A DNA stretch of 64,000 nucleotides from Ferrimonas marina (GCF_900129905.1 NZ_FQXG01000001.1:620001-684000); one strand, 5' to 3'. Counted from the first letter of the stretch, positions 50,471 through 60,260 are shown. Notes: generated by a model not told the origin, from the letters alone. A program made the numbers and translations.

Positions 50471-51658
50471 ATGAAAGGGATTTTGCGACCGTCTTGCCTG
50501 TTGACCTGCCTCGCCATGATGACACCTCTCCAGGCCGAACAAGGCGCCCGATTCGGCAGCCCGGAGGCGGTGGACAATCGTCTGGCCCAGGATCAGGAAC
50601 CAGACCCGGTACCGCTGAAACAGCGCTTGTCCGACCAGGGCGTTAACCTGGCGCTGGATTACTCCATGGTCGCCATGGGCGCCAACACCAGCCTGCCGGG
50701 CAAGGACAACAATGCCCTCTCTGGCATGCTGCGCTTTTACGGCAGCTGGGCCCTGACCGGGGCACAAAGCGGCAACACCGGCTCTTTGGTATGGAAACTG
50801 GAGCATCGCCATAGCTTTACCGACGTGCCGGTGAAATTCTTTGAGTTCGATGTGGGTGCCCTGGGGCTGGTCACGCCCCCGTTCAGTGACGAAAAGACCC
50901 GCCTGACCAACCTCTACTGGAAGCAATCCCTGCGTCAGGGCAAGGCGACGGTGGTGGCGGGCTTTCTCGATGCCACCGACTACTTCGATGTCTATGCCCT
51001 GGCCAGTCCCTGGAGCGGCTTTTTAAACTTTGCCTTCAGTACCGGCTCCACCACGGTGGCACTGCCGGGCGACGCGACCCTGGGGATCGCCGGAGCCACC
51101 ATGCTGGGGGACAACTGGTTTGTGATCGCCGGGGTGACTGACATGAACTCCGATCCCACCGAGCCCTGGAAGGGCTTCGATACCCTGTTTTCCGACGGCA
51201 AGCTGTTCAAGAGCATCGAGCTGGGCTGGACTACAGATCAGAGCCAGATCTACGTCAACAACCTGCACCTGAGCTACTGGCACGCCGACGAGAGTGAACA
51301 ACAAGGCACCTTTGAGGGCCAGGGCATCAACCTCTCCGCTTCATTCCAGTTCGGCCCCTGGCTGCCCTTTCTGCGCGCCGGCTTTTCCGAAGACACCGGT
51401 GCACTGACAGAAACCTCGATCAGTGGCGGGGTGGCCTATTTCGGCCTGGGTGGTGAGGCCAACTCCCTGGGACTTGGGGTCAACTGGGCCGAGATCGACG
51501 TCGGCTCCAACCAGTACACCACCGAGCTTTACTATCTGATGCGGCTAACGCCCTATTTCGAGCTGACACCGGACCTGCAATACATCCGAAATCCGGCGCT
51601 GGACCCAAGCCGATCCCACGCTTGGCTGTTTGGCCTGCGTGGGCGGCTGTTTTTCTAG
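50471..51658 (+). CDS. OprB-family carbohydrate-selective porin
   Basis: The 395-residue protein has a signal peptide (MKGILRPSCLLTCLAMMTPLQA). The OprB pattern follows: QRLSDQGVNLALDYSMVAMGANTS, SLVWKLEHRHSFTD, PPFSDEKTRLTNLYWKQ, DYFDVYALASPWSGFLNFAF and a final aromatic strand (LRGRLFF). OprB porins let sugars cross the outer membrane. No sugar operon is adjacent. The start has a poor ribosome site. Confidence 0.85.
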   Translation: MKGILRPSCLLTCLAMMTPLQAEQGARFGSPEAVDNRLAQDQEPDPVPLKQRLSDQGVNLALDYSMVAMGANTSLPGKDNNALSGMLRFYGSWALTGAQSGNTGSLVWKLEHRHSFTDVPVKFFEFDVGALGLVTPPFSDEKTRLTNLYWKQSLRQGKATVVAGFLDATDYFDVYALASPWSGFLNFAFSTGSTTVALPGDATLGIAGATMLGDNWFVIAGVTDMNSDPTEPWKGFDTLFSDGKLFKSIELGWTTDQSQIYVNNLHLSYWHADESEQQGTFEGQGINLSASFQFGPWLPFLRAGFSEDTGALTETSISGGVAYFGLGGEANSLGLGVNWAEIDVGSNQYTTELYYLMRLTPYFELTPDLQYIRNPALDPSRSHAWLFGLRGRLFF

Positions 51659-51693
51659 GGAGAATTGAAGGGCGCGTAAGCGGGCTGCAGTGC

Positions 51694-52338
51694 CTAACGC
51701 ATTGCCAAGAACTCGGCGCGGGTGCGGGGATCGGTACGGAAGTTACCTCCCAGCGCCGTGGTGGTGGTGTGGGAGTTACTGTCCATGATGCCCCGGGCCT
51801 TCACACAGTAGTGGGTTGCGCGGATCGACACCGCCACATTCTCTGTACCCAGCAATGCCTGCAGTGACACCAGGACTTGTCGAGTCAGACGCTCCTGCAC
51901 CTGGGGACGCTGGGCAAAGAAACGCACAATCCGGTTGATCTTCGACAGTCCAATCACCTTATCCTTTGGGATGTACGACACCTTAGCACTGCCATCGATG
52001 GTAACGAAATGGTGCTCGCAGGTGCTGGTGAGGTCGATGTCACCCACGGTCACCATCTCATCCACGCCCATCTTGTTCTCGATCACCGACATCTTGGGGA
52101 ACTGGCTGTAATCCAGCCCGGCAAACACCTCGTCGACATACATCTTGGCGATACGGTGGGGAGTGCGATTGAGGCTGTCATCCTCTCTGTCCAGTCCCAA
52201 GGTATCCATCACCTCAGACATCAGCGCTTCAATTCGCTGGTACTTCTGGTCCCGATCGAGGCCGTTTTGCACCATAGGCGTTTCCAAACCTGCAGCTTCC
52301 AAGGCGCTGCGCACCGTGATGGCGTGTTCGCTAAGCAT
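51694..52338 (-). CDS. folE: GTP cyclohydrolase I
   Basis: The 214-residue enzyme converts GTP to dihydroneopterin triphosphate, the first step of folate and queuosine-type pterin synthesis. [37 protein letters not shown] is the diagnostic zinc and active-site region (Cys and His ligands). [14 protein letters not shown] carries the second zinc Cys. Length matches type IA FolE. The gene is monocistronic. Confidence 0.97.
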   Translation of the reverse strand: MLSEHAITVRSALEAAGLETPMVQNGLDRDQKYQRIEALMSEVMDTLGLDREDDSLNRTPHRIAKMYVDEVFAGLDYSQFPKMSVIENKMGVDEMVTVGDIDLTSTCEHHFVTIDGSAKVSYIPKDKVIGLSKINRIVRFFAQRPQVQERLTRQVLVSLQALLGTENVAVSIRATHYCVKARGIMDSNSHTTTTALGGNFRTDPRTRAEFLAMR

Positions 52339-52436
52339 TGATCTGTCCGTCCGTTTTTATGTCGTTATAGTTACGGCAAGTGTAGTGTCTTGGTTCAAAA
52401 CAGCCCGAATGGTGCTCAGTCAGTGCGCCAAACAAC

Positions 52437-52461
52437 AACGGCCCCGCATAGCGGAGCCGTT
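52437..52461 (-). terminator. Terminator-like hairpin after the small two-helix membrane gene
   Basis: An 11-bp stem with one mismatch (AACGGCCCCGC/GCGGAGCCGTT) is followed on the minus strand by GTTGTTTG. It lies 28 bp past the 71-residue protein gene. The T-run is weak. Confidence 0.5.
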
Positions 52462-52488
52462 GGCTGTTTAGCTGTTTGGGCAGCCAGG

Positions 52489-52704
52489 TTACTTGGCCTT
52501 ATCGTTCTGCCCCAGTGCCCCCAGCATCACCAGACCGATTACCGCCACGCCAAAGATGACGAAGGACCAGCTGCCGTTGCCCTCGGGCTTGGTGGTCATA
52601 AAGACACCCAGGCCAACCGCTAAAGTGATCACGATGGCAACGATATCTTTTACATTCATGCCGTCGTTCCCCTTGGCTTCAGATCGTACTTGTGCTTCTG
52701 ACAT
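52489..52704 (-). CDS. Small membrane protein with two helices
   Basis: Unrecognised 71-residue protein with two hydrophobic segments (DIVAIVITLAVGLGVFMTT and FVIFGVAVIGLVMLGALG) and a polar N-terminal tail. AAGGAAG precedes the ATG. The intergenic stretch on its upstream side (52705-52957) shows no other gene. Confidence 0.7.
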   Translation of the reverse strand: MSEAQVRSEAKGNDGMNVKDIVAIVITLAVGLGVFMTTKPEGNGSWSFVIFGVAVIGLVMLGALGQNDKAK

Positions 52705-52957
52705 AACTCACTTCCTTGCCGAAAAATCCACGCTGTTAGCCGAACGACTCGGTTTTACCGAGTTAGGTGACAAATTTTTCTGAGTTATCACCTTTTGACT
52801 CAAAGGTTAGTGATTTGTAACCCTCAAGGCAACCGGCATTTGCATCGGAATTTCTAGGCCTTTCCTGCCGCAGCATTAGATTTTCTTTATTTTTTGCAAT
52901 GGCTTAGTCGCTTCCGTATGGATCTGCATTCACATTTGCTCACCAATTGAGCAGTTG

Positions 52958-53371
52958 TCACGATGTCTCGTTTCGATTGCCGGGGTAACGGGGCAGGTTG
53001 TCGTCAATGCGAAGCCAGGATGGCGCGCTGTCGGTATGGATGTGGTAACGGGGAGACACCTGCTCCGGCTGATCCAGGCTGGCAATGGTTAATGTCAGGT
53101 AGTCAGGGTGGCGGGTATCGCGAAAGCTCATCGCCGCACCGCACTCCGGGCAGAAGCCGCGGCGGACGAACTCGGAAGAGGCGTACTCCTTGGGTTGAGC
53201 CCCCAACCACTGCACCGCCTCCAGCTTAAAGTCCATCCAGCAGCCGAATGGCGCACCGACGCTGCGCTGGCACTGCCGGCAATGGCAGTAATCGGCATCA
53301 AAGGGAGTACCCTCAACCCGGTATCGGATGGCGCCACACAGACAGCCTCCGGTTAACTCGTTACTGCTCAT
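52958..53371 (-). CDS. GFA-family zinc protein (glutathione-dependent formaldehyde-activating enzyme-like)
   Basis: The 137-residue protein has the GFA zinc sites: GGCLCGAIRY, YCHCRQCQRSVGAPFG and GFCPECGAAMSF. The family includes S-(hydroxymethyl)glutathione synthase, but most small members act on unknown thiol adducts, so the formaldehyde role is uncertain. No formaldehyde dehydrogenase gene is near. Confidence 0.88.
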   Translation of the reverse strand: MSSNELTGGCLCGAIRYRVEGTPFDADYCHCRQCQRSVGAPFGCWMDFKLEAVQWLGAQPKEYASSEFVRRGFCPECGAAMSFRDTRHPDYLTLTIASLDQPEQVSPRYHIHTDSAPSWLRIDDNLPRYPGNRNETS

Positions 53372-53554
53372 CCTTGCCTCTTTTAAAGGTTATGCCCAAT
53401 CCAGCCTAGCGCCGTCTTGTGACCAGAACAAGGCTGTCGCATTAACTCACCCCCTTAGTTAAAACAGCTAATTTGTCTGGATTTTTTACTATTTGACGGG
53501 GCTGCAGCTAGGCTTTAGAGGTAACCATACCAGGGACGTTAAGGAGAACTTCCT

Positions 53555-54688
53555 ATGAAACGGCTTTCACATCACCGCGCGCTGCTGATCGGAACCGGCT
53601 TATGCATCTGCCTAGCATTCAGCCCTGCGCTGCTGGCAGAGGGAAAAGACAAACTGGGTCTAGGCCCTAACTCAGAGCTAATATCCGGCGGCACCGGTAT
53701 GGTGACCGCCGGCGTCGGCTTATCATCAACCTTGGGAGACAACCTTCCCGACCCCAACGCCAGCGGCACGCTGGATTTCACCGTACCCCGCAGGGTCACC
53801 ATTCAGCAGGTTTTTCTTTATTGGAATGGGATCCATCGTGAGAAAAAAGGCGGCGACAACACTATTGTCATCAATGGTATGGAGGTGGTCGGCACCAATA
53901 TCGGTAAGGGGGGCAGAAAAGGGGATGCCTTCTACAAGGCCAATGGCAATCGGGATGGTAGCGTCGGTAGCGAGAGCAGCAATAACTTCAGCACCACCTA
54001 CCGGGCCGACATCACCGGGCTTGGTTTGGTCAGCCACGGTGACAACAGCCTGTTAGTGGAAGGGCTCGACTTTGGCGACAACCCAACCGATGGCACCAAC
54101 AACCTGGCCAACAATGGCGCCGGAATCGTGGTGATCTACGACGATGGCCATGGTAACAGCGACCTCTATCTCAGCGACGGCAATGACATCGCTTACCATA
54201 ACTGGAAGGGAAAACGACGAAAAACCAAGCTGCTCTCCTATGACTTTGTGCCTAAGTCCTATGACAGACACGGTAAACTGAACCTGTTCTTTGCCAGTGT
54301 TAAAGGCGCCATCTCAACCGACAACGATCCCAGTGCAATGCGCCCTTCAGTCATTGAAGTTCGATTCTATCAAGGGGACGTTCTGGTCAAGCAAGAGAAC
54401 CTGATCAACGAACTGGGCAGTGCCGATGGTGAGGAGTGGGACACCCTGCGTCACCGCACCGTATTGCCCGCCTCAGCGGATAGCATGACCCTTCGCGCCT
54501 TCTCTCAGGATCGGCTTGAGACCGGCAACACCCCCGCATCGCTTATTTGGGTGGCTGCCGGCGTTGCCTTTGACAGCCAGGCCAACGGCAGCCACTGCCG
54601 TCAAGCCAAACACCACGGCAATCACCAGGCCAAGCTCAAGCCAACGCCCCCTGGCAAGCATCAGAGACGATCCCACAAACGCCACTGA
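53555..54688 (+). CDS. Exported protein, DUF3344-like
   Basis: The 377-residue protein has a signal peptide (LLIGTGLCICLAFSPALLA). A beta-rich body follows (TLDFTVPRRVTIQQVFLYWNGIH, GAGIVVIYDDGHGNSDLYLSDGND), typical of DUF3344-like secreted domains. A basic, His-rich tail (CRQAKHHGNHQAKLKPTPPGKHQRR) closes it and may bind metal or DNA. AAGGAG precedes the ATG. Function is unknown. Confidence 0.7.
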   Translation: MKRLSHHRALLIGTGLCICLAFSPALLAEGKDKLGLGPNSELISGGTGMVTAGVGLSSTLGDNLPDPNASGTLDFTVPRRVTIQQVFLYWNGIHREKKGGDNTIVINGMEVVGTNIGKGGRKGDAFYKANGNRDGSVGSESSNNFSTTYRADITGLGLVSHGDNSLLVEGLDFGDNPTDGTNNLANNGAGIVVIYDDGHGNSDLYLSDGNDIAYHNWKGKRRKTKLLSYDFVPKSYDRHGKLNLFFASVKGAISTDNDPSAMRPSVIEVRFYQGDVLVKQENLINELGSADGEEWDTLRHRTVLPASADSMTLRAFSQDRLETGNTPASLIWVAAGVAFDSQANGSHCRQAKHHGNHQAKLKPTPPGKHQRRSHKRH

Positions 54689-54765
54689 GCCCACCGGGTA
54701 TAACTAACACGGTTACATCCATCGTTTACCTGTGCAAAGCGCCCACCTACAACGGCGGGCGCTCT

Positions 54766-56148
54766 TCATCGCATAACTAAGCTGGTGTCATACGCCAACA
54801 GGGCGGCTACGTGTTGCTCCATGGGATAGCTGCCCTCACTCCAGCCAAGCCGGACAAAGATCGCCTGGCGGGACGGGATCACCATCACCACCTGTTTTCG
54901 ATTACCCATCATGGCATAGGCATCCGCTGGCAAAGCGGGCCAGCGCAACTGTTCATCGCCGTGGTTGAGCCACAGCTGGTAACCGTAGGCCCGTTCGTTC
55001 TGACTGCCGTTGGGCTGGGTAGCGTGCGCCACCCAGGAGGGCGACAGCAACGGCTCTCCAGCATAGCTCCCGCCATTGAGCAACAGCAGCGCCAACCGCG
55101 CCCAATCTCGGCCGGAAGCGTAGACGTAGGAACTGCCCACCGGGACGCCACTGGGGTCGGGCTCCATGTAGGTATGACGCATCCCCAAGGGAGACAGCAG
55201 CTGTTGATGCAGGAAGCGCTGGAACGATTCAGGCCCACCCAATCGCTCGCTCAGCCACTGGGCAATCAGGTTCGTGGTACCAGAGGAGTAAGCAAAATGG
55301 CTGCCGGAGGGCCTGGCCAACGGCTGTTCCAGCGCTACTGCGGCGGCACTGGGGGCCTCAAACAACATCTTGGCAGCGTCACTGCCCGGCGCATACACCT
55401 CCTCAAAGGCCAGCCCCGACACCATCTGCAGCAGATCCTCCATCCGGATCCCCCGTCGTTCATCCTGCTGCCAGGTTTCAAACAATGCACTGTCGCTGCG
55501 CTCGCTGTAACCCAGTGCCTCTGCCCGCCCTTGCAACACCGCGGTCAGACTCTTGCCCATGGACCAGCTCATCAGCGGCGTGGTGGCTGTGACACCGGAT
55601 GCATAGACCTCGGCACGCAGTTGCCCCTGCTGCAGCCAGAGCAATGCCCGGGTGTCGCGCCCGGCGGCACTGTCCTGCGCCATCAGCGATTGCAGTTGCT
55701 GTTGCCACAGCGGATCCATCGATTGGGAAGGCGGCCCCTTGGGCCAGGGCTCAGAAGATGGTGAGGTGTGTACCGCGGCGAGGCGATGGCTGGGGCCAGG
55801 GGGTGACGGCTCCAGCGTGCAGCCCACGCCGGGGATGTAGCGGGCTGTGCGAGAACTGAGGCCCCACAGGTTGGCCTCTACCCCATCCTCCAGGTAGCGC
55901 ACCGAGACCCAGGCGTTCACCGGGCTGTAGCTGGCGGCATCCTGGCGATTACGCTCGGCATCAAAGCCGCTGAGAAAGAAACTGGAGCAGGCCAGTTTGG
56001 CGGTCAGGGCGGTAGAGACGGACAACGCCGAGCCGACTCGCCACAGCGGAAATCCCAGCAGCGTTGGCGAGGCCGCCCCCAACAGCAACAGCAGCAACAT
56101 CCCGGCAGCCAGGGCACGGCCCAGCCAGCCAAACGAACCTAAGCGCAT
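54766..56148 (-). CDS. Membrane-anchored serine hydrolase (beta-lactamase/DD-peptidase fold, class C-like)
   Basis: The 460-residue protein has an N-terminal membrane helix (ALAAGMLLLLLLGAASPTLLGF). A serine beta-lactamase-like domain follows: MSWSMGKSLTA carries the SxxK catalytic pair, and FAYSSGTTNLIAQWL the YxS/N-type motif. Such proteins are usually esterases or peptidases rather than true beta-lactamases. I used the ATG at 56148, preceded by GGAG at 9 bases; a GTG 15 codons upstream is possible. Confidence 0.85.
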   Translation of the reverse strand: MRLGSFGWLGRALAAGMLLLLLLGAASPTLLGFPLWRVGSALSVSTALTAKLACSSFFLSGFDAERNRQDAASYSPVNAWVSVRYLEDGVEANLWGLSSRTARYIPGVGCTLEPSPPGPSHRLAAVHTSPSSEPWPKGPPSQSMDPLWQQQLQSLMAQDSAAGRDTRALLWLQQGQLRAEVYASGVTATTPLMSWSMGKSLTAVLQGRAEALGYSERSDSALFETWQQDERRGIRMEDLLQMVSGLAFEEVYAPGSDAAKMLFEAPSAAAVALEQPLARPSGSHFAYSSGTTNLIAQWLSERLGGPESFQRFLHQQLLSPLGMRHTYMEPDPSGVPVGSSYVYASGRDWARLALLLLNGGSYAGEPLLSPSWVAHATQPNGSQNERAYGYQLWLNHGDEQLRWPALPADAYAMMGNRKQVVMVIPSRQAIFVRLGWSEGSYPMEQHVAALLAYDTSLVMR

Positions 56149-56274
56149 CCTCAATGTCTCCAGCGGGTTTCCTTCCCCTGCCCTATCAGACACAATGCTG
56201 GCGGGCCCGGATGGGTTGAGGCTTCAGCCCCAACCGATACAGGCTCACGCTGACATAGAGAGTAGGGAGAATCA

Positions 56275-56955
56275 ATGACAGAAGCGCCCATCACTGCCGT
56301 GTTGTTCGATATGGATGGACTGATCTTCGACACCGAGCGCAGCTACCGCCAGGCCTGGCACTATGCGGCTAAGGAGCAGGGCTTTGAGCTGGACGATGCC
56401 CTGTACCTGTCGATGATTGGCATGCCCCGGACCCAGTCTGAGCCCAAGCTGGCCAGGGCCCTGGGCCCGGGCTTGGATCTGCCCCGCTATCGTCAGCAAC
56501 GGGACGCGCACTTTCGTCAATTGCAGCGCCAGGGGATCCCCTTCCAAGCCGGCTTTGAGCCGCTGTTTCAGCGCCTGACTGCCTGCCAGATCCCCACCGC
56601 ACTGGTGACCTCATCGCGGATGGTGGATGTGGAGGAGAACTTCGCCCAGCGCCCCTACTTAAGCCAGTTTGCCACCACGGTAACCTGCGAACAGGTGCAG
56701 CGGGGTAAGCCGGATCCGGAACCCTACCAATTGGCCTGCCAGCGACTGCGGCTGGCGCCGGCCCAATGCCTGGTGGTGGAGGACTCCAACAACGGCATTC
56801 GCTCGGGCCTGGCGGCCGGATGCCGCACCGCCATGGTGCCGGATCTGCAAGCCCCCGACAGCGATGTGCAGGCTCAAGTTCATCACCTGCTCGATTCCCT
56901 CGAGCAGTTGCTCCCCACCCTGGCCGACCAGTTTGAACCGGGTCGGCTGGGTTGA
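56275..56955 (+). CDS. HAD-superfamily phosphatase (beta-phosphoglucomutase-like subfamily IA)
   Basis: The 226-residue enzyme has motif I VLFDMDGLIFDTE (nucleophile Asp). TALVTSSRM is motif II, a conserved Lys lies in RGKPDPEPY, and VVEDSNNGIRSGLAAG is motif IV. This resembles YcjU/YniC-type sugar phosphatases or phosphoglucomutases. The physiological substrate is unknown. AGGGAGA precedes the ATG. Confidence 0.9.
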   Translation: MTEAPITAVLFDMDGLIFDTERSYRQAWHYAAKEQGFELDDALYLSMIGMPRTQSEPKLARALGPGLDLPRYRQQRDAHFRQLQRQGIPFQAGFEPLFQRLTACQIPTALVTSSRMVDVEENFAQRPYLSQFATTVTCEQVQRGKPDPEPYQLACQRLRLAPAQCLVVEDSNNGIRSGLAAGCRTAMVPDLQAPDSDVQAQVHHLLDSLEQLLPTLADQFEPGRLG

Positions 56956-56974
56956 AGCCTGCGGCTAGGCCAGT

Positions 56975-57943
56975 TCAGTAACGCCAACTGAACGCCAATC
57001 GGCCGTAGCGGTTCCAGCTCTCCGCCGACTCCTGGTAGGAACGACTGTCATTAACCAGGGCAAAGCTCAATGCCATCTGGCGATAATGGCCCTCCAGCCC
57101 CAGTAGGTAGCTACCCTGCCAGTGTTCCAGGTTCACATCCGGTGCGCTGTCTGGGCGAGGGCCCTGCAGGGTGATGTCGTTGAGCCGGTAGCGCAGCTCC
57201 ACTCCGGCAAACAGAGCCCAACCCCAGCCCTTCTGCTCCGCCAGCCCCGCCTGGTTCCAGTGGCGTCCTGCCAGGGTACCTCCACGGTGTTGGCCCCAGT
57301 ACAGGCTGCTGCCCCAGGCCGCTTCGCTCATCAGGTTTCCCGCCAACACGCGGGCATGCTGATAGCCATACCAGCGATAGGCTTCGCCCCCCTCGCCCCA
57401 GCGCCGGTTCTGCTCCCAGCCCAGCTGCATCACCGCGGTGTCTTCGATCTGCTCGTCCCAGCCCTGCGGCGCAGTACTGCCGAACCATTTGTGGCTCTGA
57501 GTCTGAACCCATTCCGCCCCGGACGACGGCCCCACTATGCCCAGGGTAAGGCGGTAGCGGGTGTCGATCTGTTCGGTCAGGTGGCCAAGGCTGAGGGTGG
57601 TGGTCAGGGTACCGGCATAGGGCCGGTCGATGGGGCTTTGCTCGTCTGCCTCCAGCGAGGAGGGGGTCCAGATCTGTTGGGCCAGCTGGGCATGCCAATA
57701 GTTGATCTCAGGATTCAGCGCCTGGGCAAAGGGCAGAAGTGGCGCAGGGCCGAGCTGGCTGAAATTGTCACTGGGCGCGACCCGGTCGAGAAAGAAGCCG
57801 TTGGTGTAATCGCCGTCGCTGGCCACGACGATGTCGTTGTCCATGGCAAAACGCCAATGGGCTGACCAAGCGGGATGAGCAGCGAGCAGCAGCGCCAGGC
57901 CCAAACCAGGGCACACTCCTCGCCAGAGGGACACAACAGGCAT
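56975..57943 (-). CDS. Lipid A deacylase LpxR-like outer-membrane protein
   Basis: The 322-residue protein has a signal peptide (LGLALLLAAHPAWS) and a beta-barrel with LpxR signatures. AMDNDIVVASDGDYTNGFFLD holds the Asn-Asp pair and Thr of the active site. IDRPYAGTLTTTLSLGH, VQTQSHKWFGSTAPQGWDEQI and a terminal aromatic (LAFSWRY) follow. LpxR removes the 3'-acyloxyacyl chain from lipid A. Start follows the sequence just upstream of the SDR gene stop region. Assignment is by motif. Confidence 0.85.
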   Translation of the reverse strand: MPVVSLWRGVCPGLGLALLLAAHPAWSAHWRFAMDNDIVVASDGDYTNGFFLDRVAPSDNFSQLGPAPLLPFAQALNPEINYWHAQLAQQIWTPSSLEADEQSPIDRPYAGTLTTTLSLGHLTEQIDTRYRLTLGIVGPSSGAEWVQTQSHKWFGSTAPQGWDEQIEDTAVMQLGWEQNRRWGEGGEAYRWYGYQHARVLAGNLMSEAAWGSSLYWGQHRGGTLAGRHWNQAGLAEQKGWGWALFAGVELRYRLNDITLQGPRPDSAPDVNLEHWQGSYLLGLEGHYRQMALSFALVNDSRSYQESAESWNRYGRLAFSWRY

Positions 57944-58015
57944 ACCTCGTTGATATCAAAGCTCAGCGTTGGCCGCAACGCCCTTTCGCCAACGCCGCAC
58001 TTTGAGTTCAGTGTG

Positions 58016-58843
58016 TTACTGGTCGAGGAACAGGTCGCGCATCAGCGGCGGCCCCCCCGCCACATGGCGGTATTGCTCGAAATCGGTAACCCCACGCTGC
58101 TTCAACAGGGCTTCATCCACCAGGCACTGGCCCGACAAGCTGCCATCGGTGGTGGACAAGATGGCCATCGCCGCGTCGGCCATGATCTGGGGGGTACGAG
58201 AGCAAGCCATCAAGGCGGGATCCAGCGCATACTCAATGGCGGCGGTGGCGATGGTGGTTTGTGGCCATAGAGTGGTGCAGCTGATGCCATCGGCCTTGAG
58301 CTCCTCCGCCAATCCCAGGGTCAGCAGGGTCATACCGTACTTGCTCATGGTGTAAGGGATGTGAGGGCCCAGCCAGTGGGGTGCCAGGTTAATCGGCGGC
58401 GACAGGGTAATGATGTGGCCATTATCGCTCTGACTCAGGTAGGGGATCGCCGCCTGGCTGCACACCAGGCTGCCGCGGGTATTGATGCTGTGGATCAGGT
58501 CAAAGCGCTTCACCGGCAGCTGCTTTAGCGGGCTGAGGTTGATCGCACTGGCGTTGTTCACCAGCACATCGATGCCACCAAAGTGGGCGGCGGCTTGTGC
58601 CATCGCCGCCTCAACCGCCGCCTCGTCCCGCACATCCAGTTTGATCGCCAAGGCCTGGCCACCGGCCGCCTGCACCTCCTCCGCGACGCTGTGGATGGTG
58701 CCCTCGAGCTTGGGGTGGGGAGTATCCGACTTGGCAGCGATCACCACATTGGCTCCCTGCTCTGCCGCCGCCAGGGCGATGGCACGGCCAATCCCTCGGC
58801 TGGCGCCGGTGATAAACAGCGTGGTGTCCTTCATGCTCGTCAT
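58016..58843 (-). CDS. Short-chain dehydrogenase/reductase (HSDL2-like SDR)
   Basis: The 275-residue NAD(P)-binding enzyme has TGASRGIG (cofactor loop), NNAS (NNAG-type motif) and PYTMSKYGM (catalytic Tyr-xxx-Lys). The loop AAKSDTPHPKLEGTIHSVAEEV is typical of HSDL2-like members. The substrate is unknown. The ATG at 58843 has AAGGAGAG upstream; an in-frame ATG three codons later is also possible. Confidence 0.88.
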   Translation of the reverse strand: MTSMKDTTLFITGASRGIGRAIALAAAEQGANVVIAAKSDTPHPKLEGTIHSVAEEVQAAGGQALAIKLDVRDEAAVEAAMAQAAAHFGGIDVLVNNASAINLSPLKQLPVKRFDLIHSINTRGSLVCSQAAIPYLSQSDNGHIITLSPPINLAPHWLGPHIPYTMSKYGMTLLTLGLAEELKADGISCTTLWPQTTIATAAIEYALDPALMACSRTPQIMADAAMAILSTTDGSLSGQCLVDEALLKQRGVTDFEQYRHVAGGPPLMRDLFLDQ

Positions 58844-59060
58844 GGGCAATCTCTCCTTGTTGTCTTGCCAGCTACTGACCTGAACCTAACGGCCTCGGTC
58901 GGGCTTGTCCAACCAGTTGAACCGGTCCGAACGCACAAATGATGACCGGGGTTCGTGAATAAACGCTTGGTGAACCCCATTCCTTTCTGTACGTTAGCTT
59001 TACCAGTTCGTCTCCAAGCGGTTACCGAACGAATAACAATAACAAAGGACAGGAGGTCCC

Positions 59061-59168
59061 ATGCTGGTTACTGCATTCGTTGTTCTCGCCATTCTCTCCA
59101 CCCTGATGATCGCCAACGGCGCCCGCCAATGTGCTCAAGGCTGGCTCAACCAGTTCGACCCCAGTTAA
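59061..59168 (+). CDS. 35-residue membrane peptide
   Basis: A small gene with a perfect Shine-Dalgarno (AGGAGGT, 59051-59057) 3 bases before the ATG. The product begins MLVTAFVVLAILSTLMIANG, one membrane helix, followed by a short polar tail ending LNQFDPS. It lies between the SDR and a protease gene. Such peptides often sit in or regulate a membrane complex; the partner is unknown. No family is recognised. Confidence 0.6.
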   Translation: MLVTAFVVLAILSTLMIANGARQCAQGWLNQFDPS

Positions 59169-59255
59169 TGCCAGGATCCGCCCCCGCCCCCATTGCGTAC
59201 ACTCAGCTTTAGGGAAGCGCGAAGACAGCGCTTGGAAGGCGTTAGGGGGCGTTCA

Positions 59256-60203
59256 TTGAGCAAGCCACATCGTGTTGTTAAACCCACACTCTCAGGGTTG
59301 GGCTGGCTTGGGCTGTGGATCGGACTGTTAATCCCAGCAGCCTCTACCGAGGTGGAGATCGAGTTTGATCGCAGCATTCCTGTCAGCGATCAGGCCAAAC
59401 TGCGCAGCTGGATCGATCATGCGGCCAACCAACTCAGCCGTGTAGGCGGGCGCTTTCCCATTGATAACGCCACCATCATCCTGCACAAGACCGACCGGGG
59501 ACGCGGCCCGGTACCCTGGGCCCGGGTTCAGCGCTACGGTGGCGAAGGGATCCACTTCTACATCAATCCCCATTACAGCGAGCAGGCCTTTGTCGATGAC
59601 TGGACGGCCCTGCACGAGTTCAGCCACCTGTTGATCCCCTACCCCGGTAACCGGGGGATCTGGTTCAGTGAGGGCCTGGCCAGCTACTACCAGAATCTGC
59701 TCCGTGCCCGCGCCGGCGTGGTCAGCCCGGAGAAGGCACTGCAGGATCTTAATGCCGGCTTCGAGCGCGGACGCAAGGATGCCCGTCGCAAGGGTCGTTC
59801 ACTGGCCGAGCTCAGTCCGCAAATGTGGCAGACCCGCAGCTACATGCGGGTGTACTGGAGTGGTGCCGCCTACTTTCTCAACGTGGATGTTGCCCTGCGT
59901 CAGCAGGGGCAATCCCTGGACCAGGTGATTGCGGCCTTCCTAGCCTGCTGTCGCCAGCAGTGGCGTCGCTGGGATGAACAGAGCCTGATTGCCACCTTTG
60001 ATGAGCTCAGCGGCGACACCCTGTTCCAGCAGCACTACGAGGCGATCATTGAGGCCACCGACTTCCCCTCGGTGCAAGACAGCTACCGCTGGCTTGGGGT
60101 ACAGACCCAGGGACGGTCTCTTCGACTGGATACAGACGATCAATACCACCAGCGTCGGGCCGCTCTGCTGTCCTGGCAGGAGGAGGACACAACCAAGGGA
60201 TAG
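59256..60203 (+). CDS. Exported HExxH metalloprotease (M61-like gluzincin)
   Basis: The 315-residue protein has a hydrophobic export segment (GLGWLGLWIGLLIPAAS). A zinc site is visible: ALHEFSHLLIPY (HExxH) and WFSEGLASYYQ (the Glu ligand helix), as in M1/M61 gluzincins. The preceding HFYINPHYSEQ strand fits that fold. It is much smaller than typical M61 aminopeptidases. I chose the TTG at 59256 because AGGGGGCG lies just upstream; the frame is open further back to 59193. Confidence 0.75.
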   Translation: MSKPHRVVKPTLSGLGWLGLWIGLLIPAASTEVEIEFDRSIPVSDQAKLRSWIDHAANQLSRVGGRFPIDNATIILHKTDRGRGPVPWARVQRYGGEGIHFYINPHYSEQAFVDDWTALHEFSHLLIPYPGNRGIWFSEGLASYYQNLLRARAGVVSPEKALQDLNAGFERGRKDARRKGRSLAELSPQMWQTRSYMRVYWSGAAYFLNVDVALRQQGQSLDQVIAAFLACCRQQWRRWDEQSLIATFDELSGDTLFQQHYEAIIEATDFPSVQDSYRWLGVQTQGRSLRLDTDDQYHQRRAALLSWQEEDTTKG

Positions 60204-60221
60204 CGACGTGCGCTAAGCTCA

Positions 60222-60260
60222 TAACCAAACGCTCTAAAAGGATCCGTAACCAAACACTCT
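60222..60260. repeat. 14-bp direct repeats upstream of the bufferin operon
   Basis: TAACCAAACGCTCT (60222-60235) and TAACCAAACACTCT (60247-60260) differ at one base and start 25 bp apart, 45-80 bp before the first gene. They could be paired regulator sites. The TAACC core also resembles the -35 element of some ECF sigma factors. A palindrome TTTGAGG-AA-CCTCAAA (60275-60290) lies just downstream. Confidence 0.5.
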
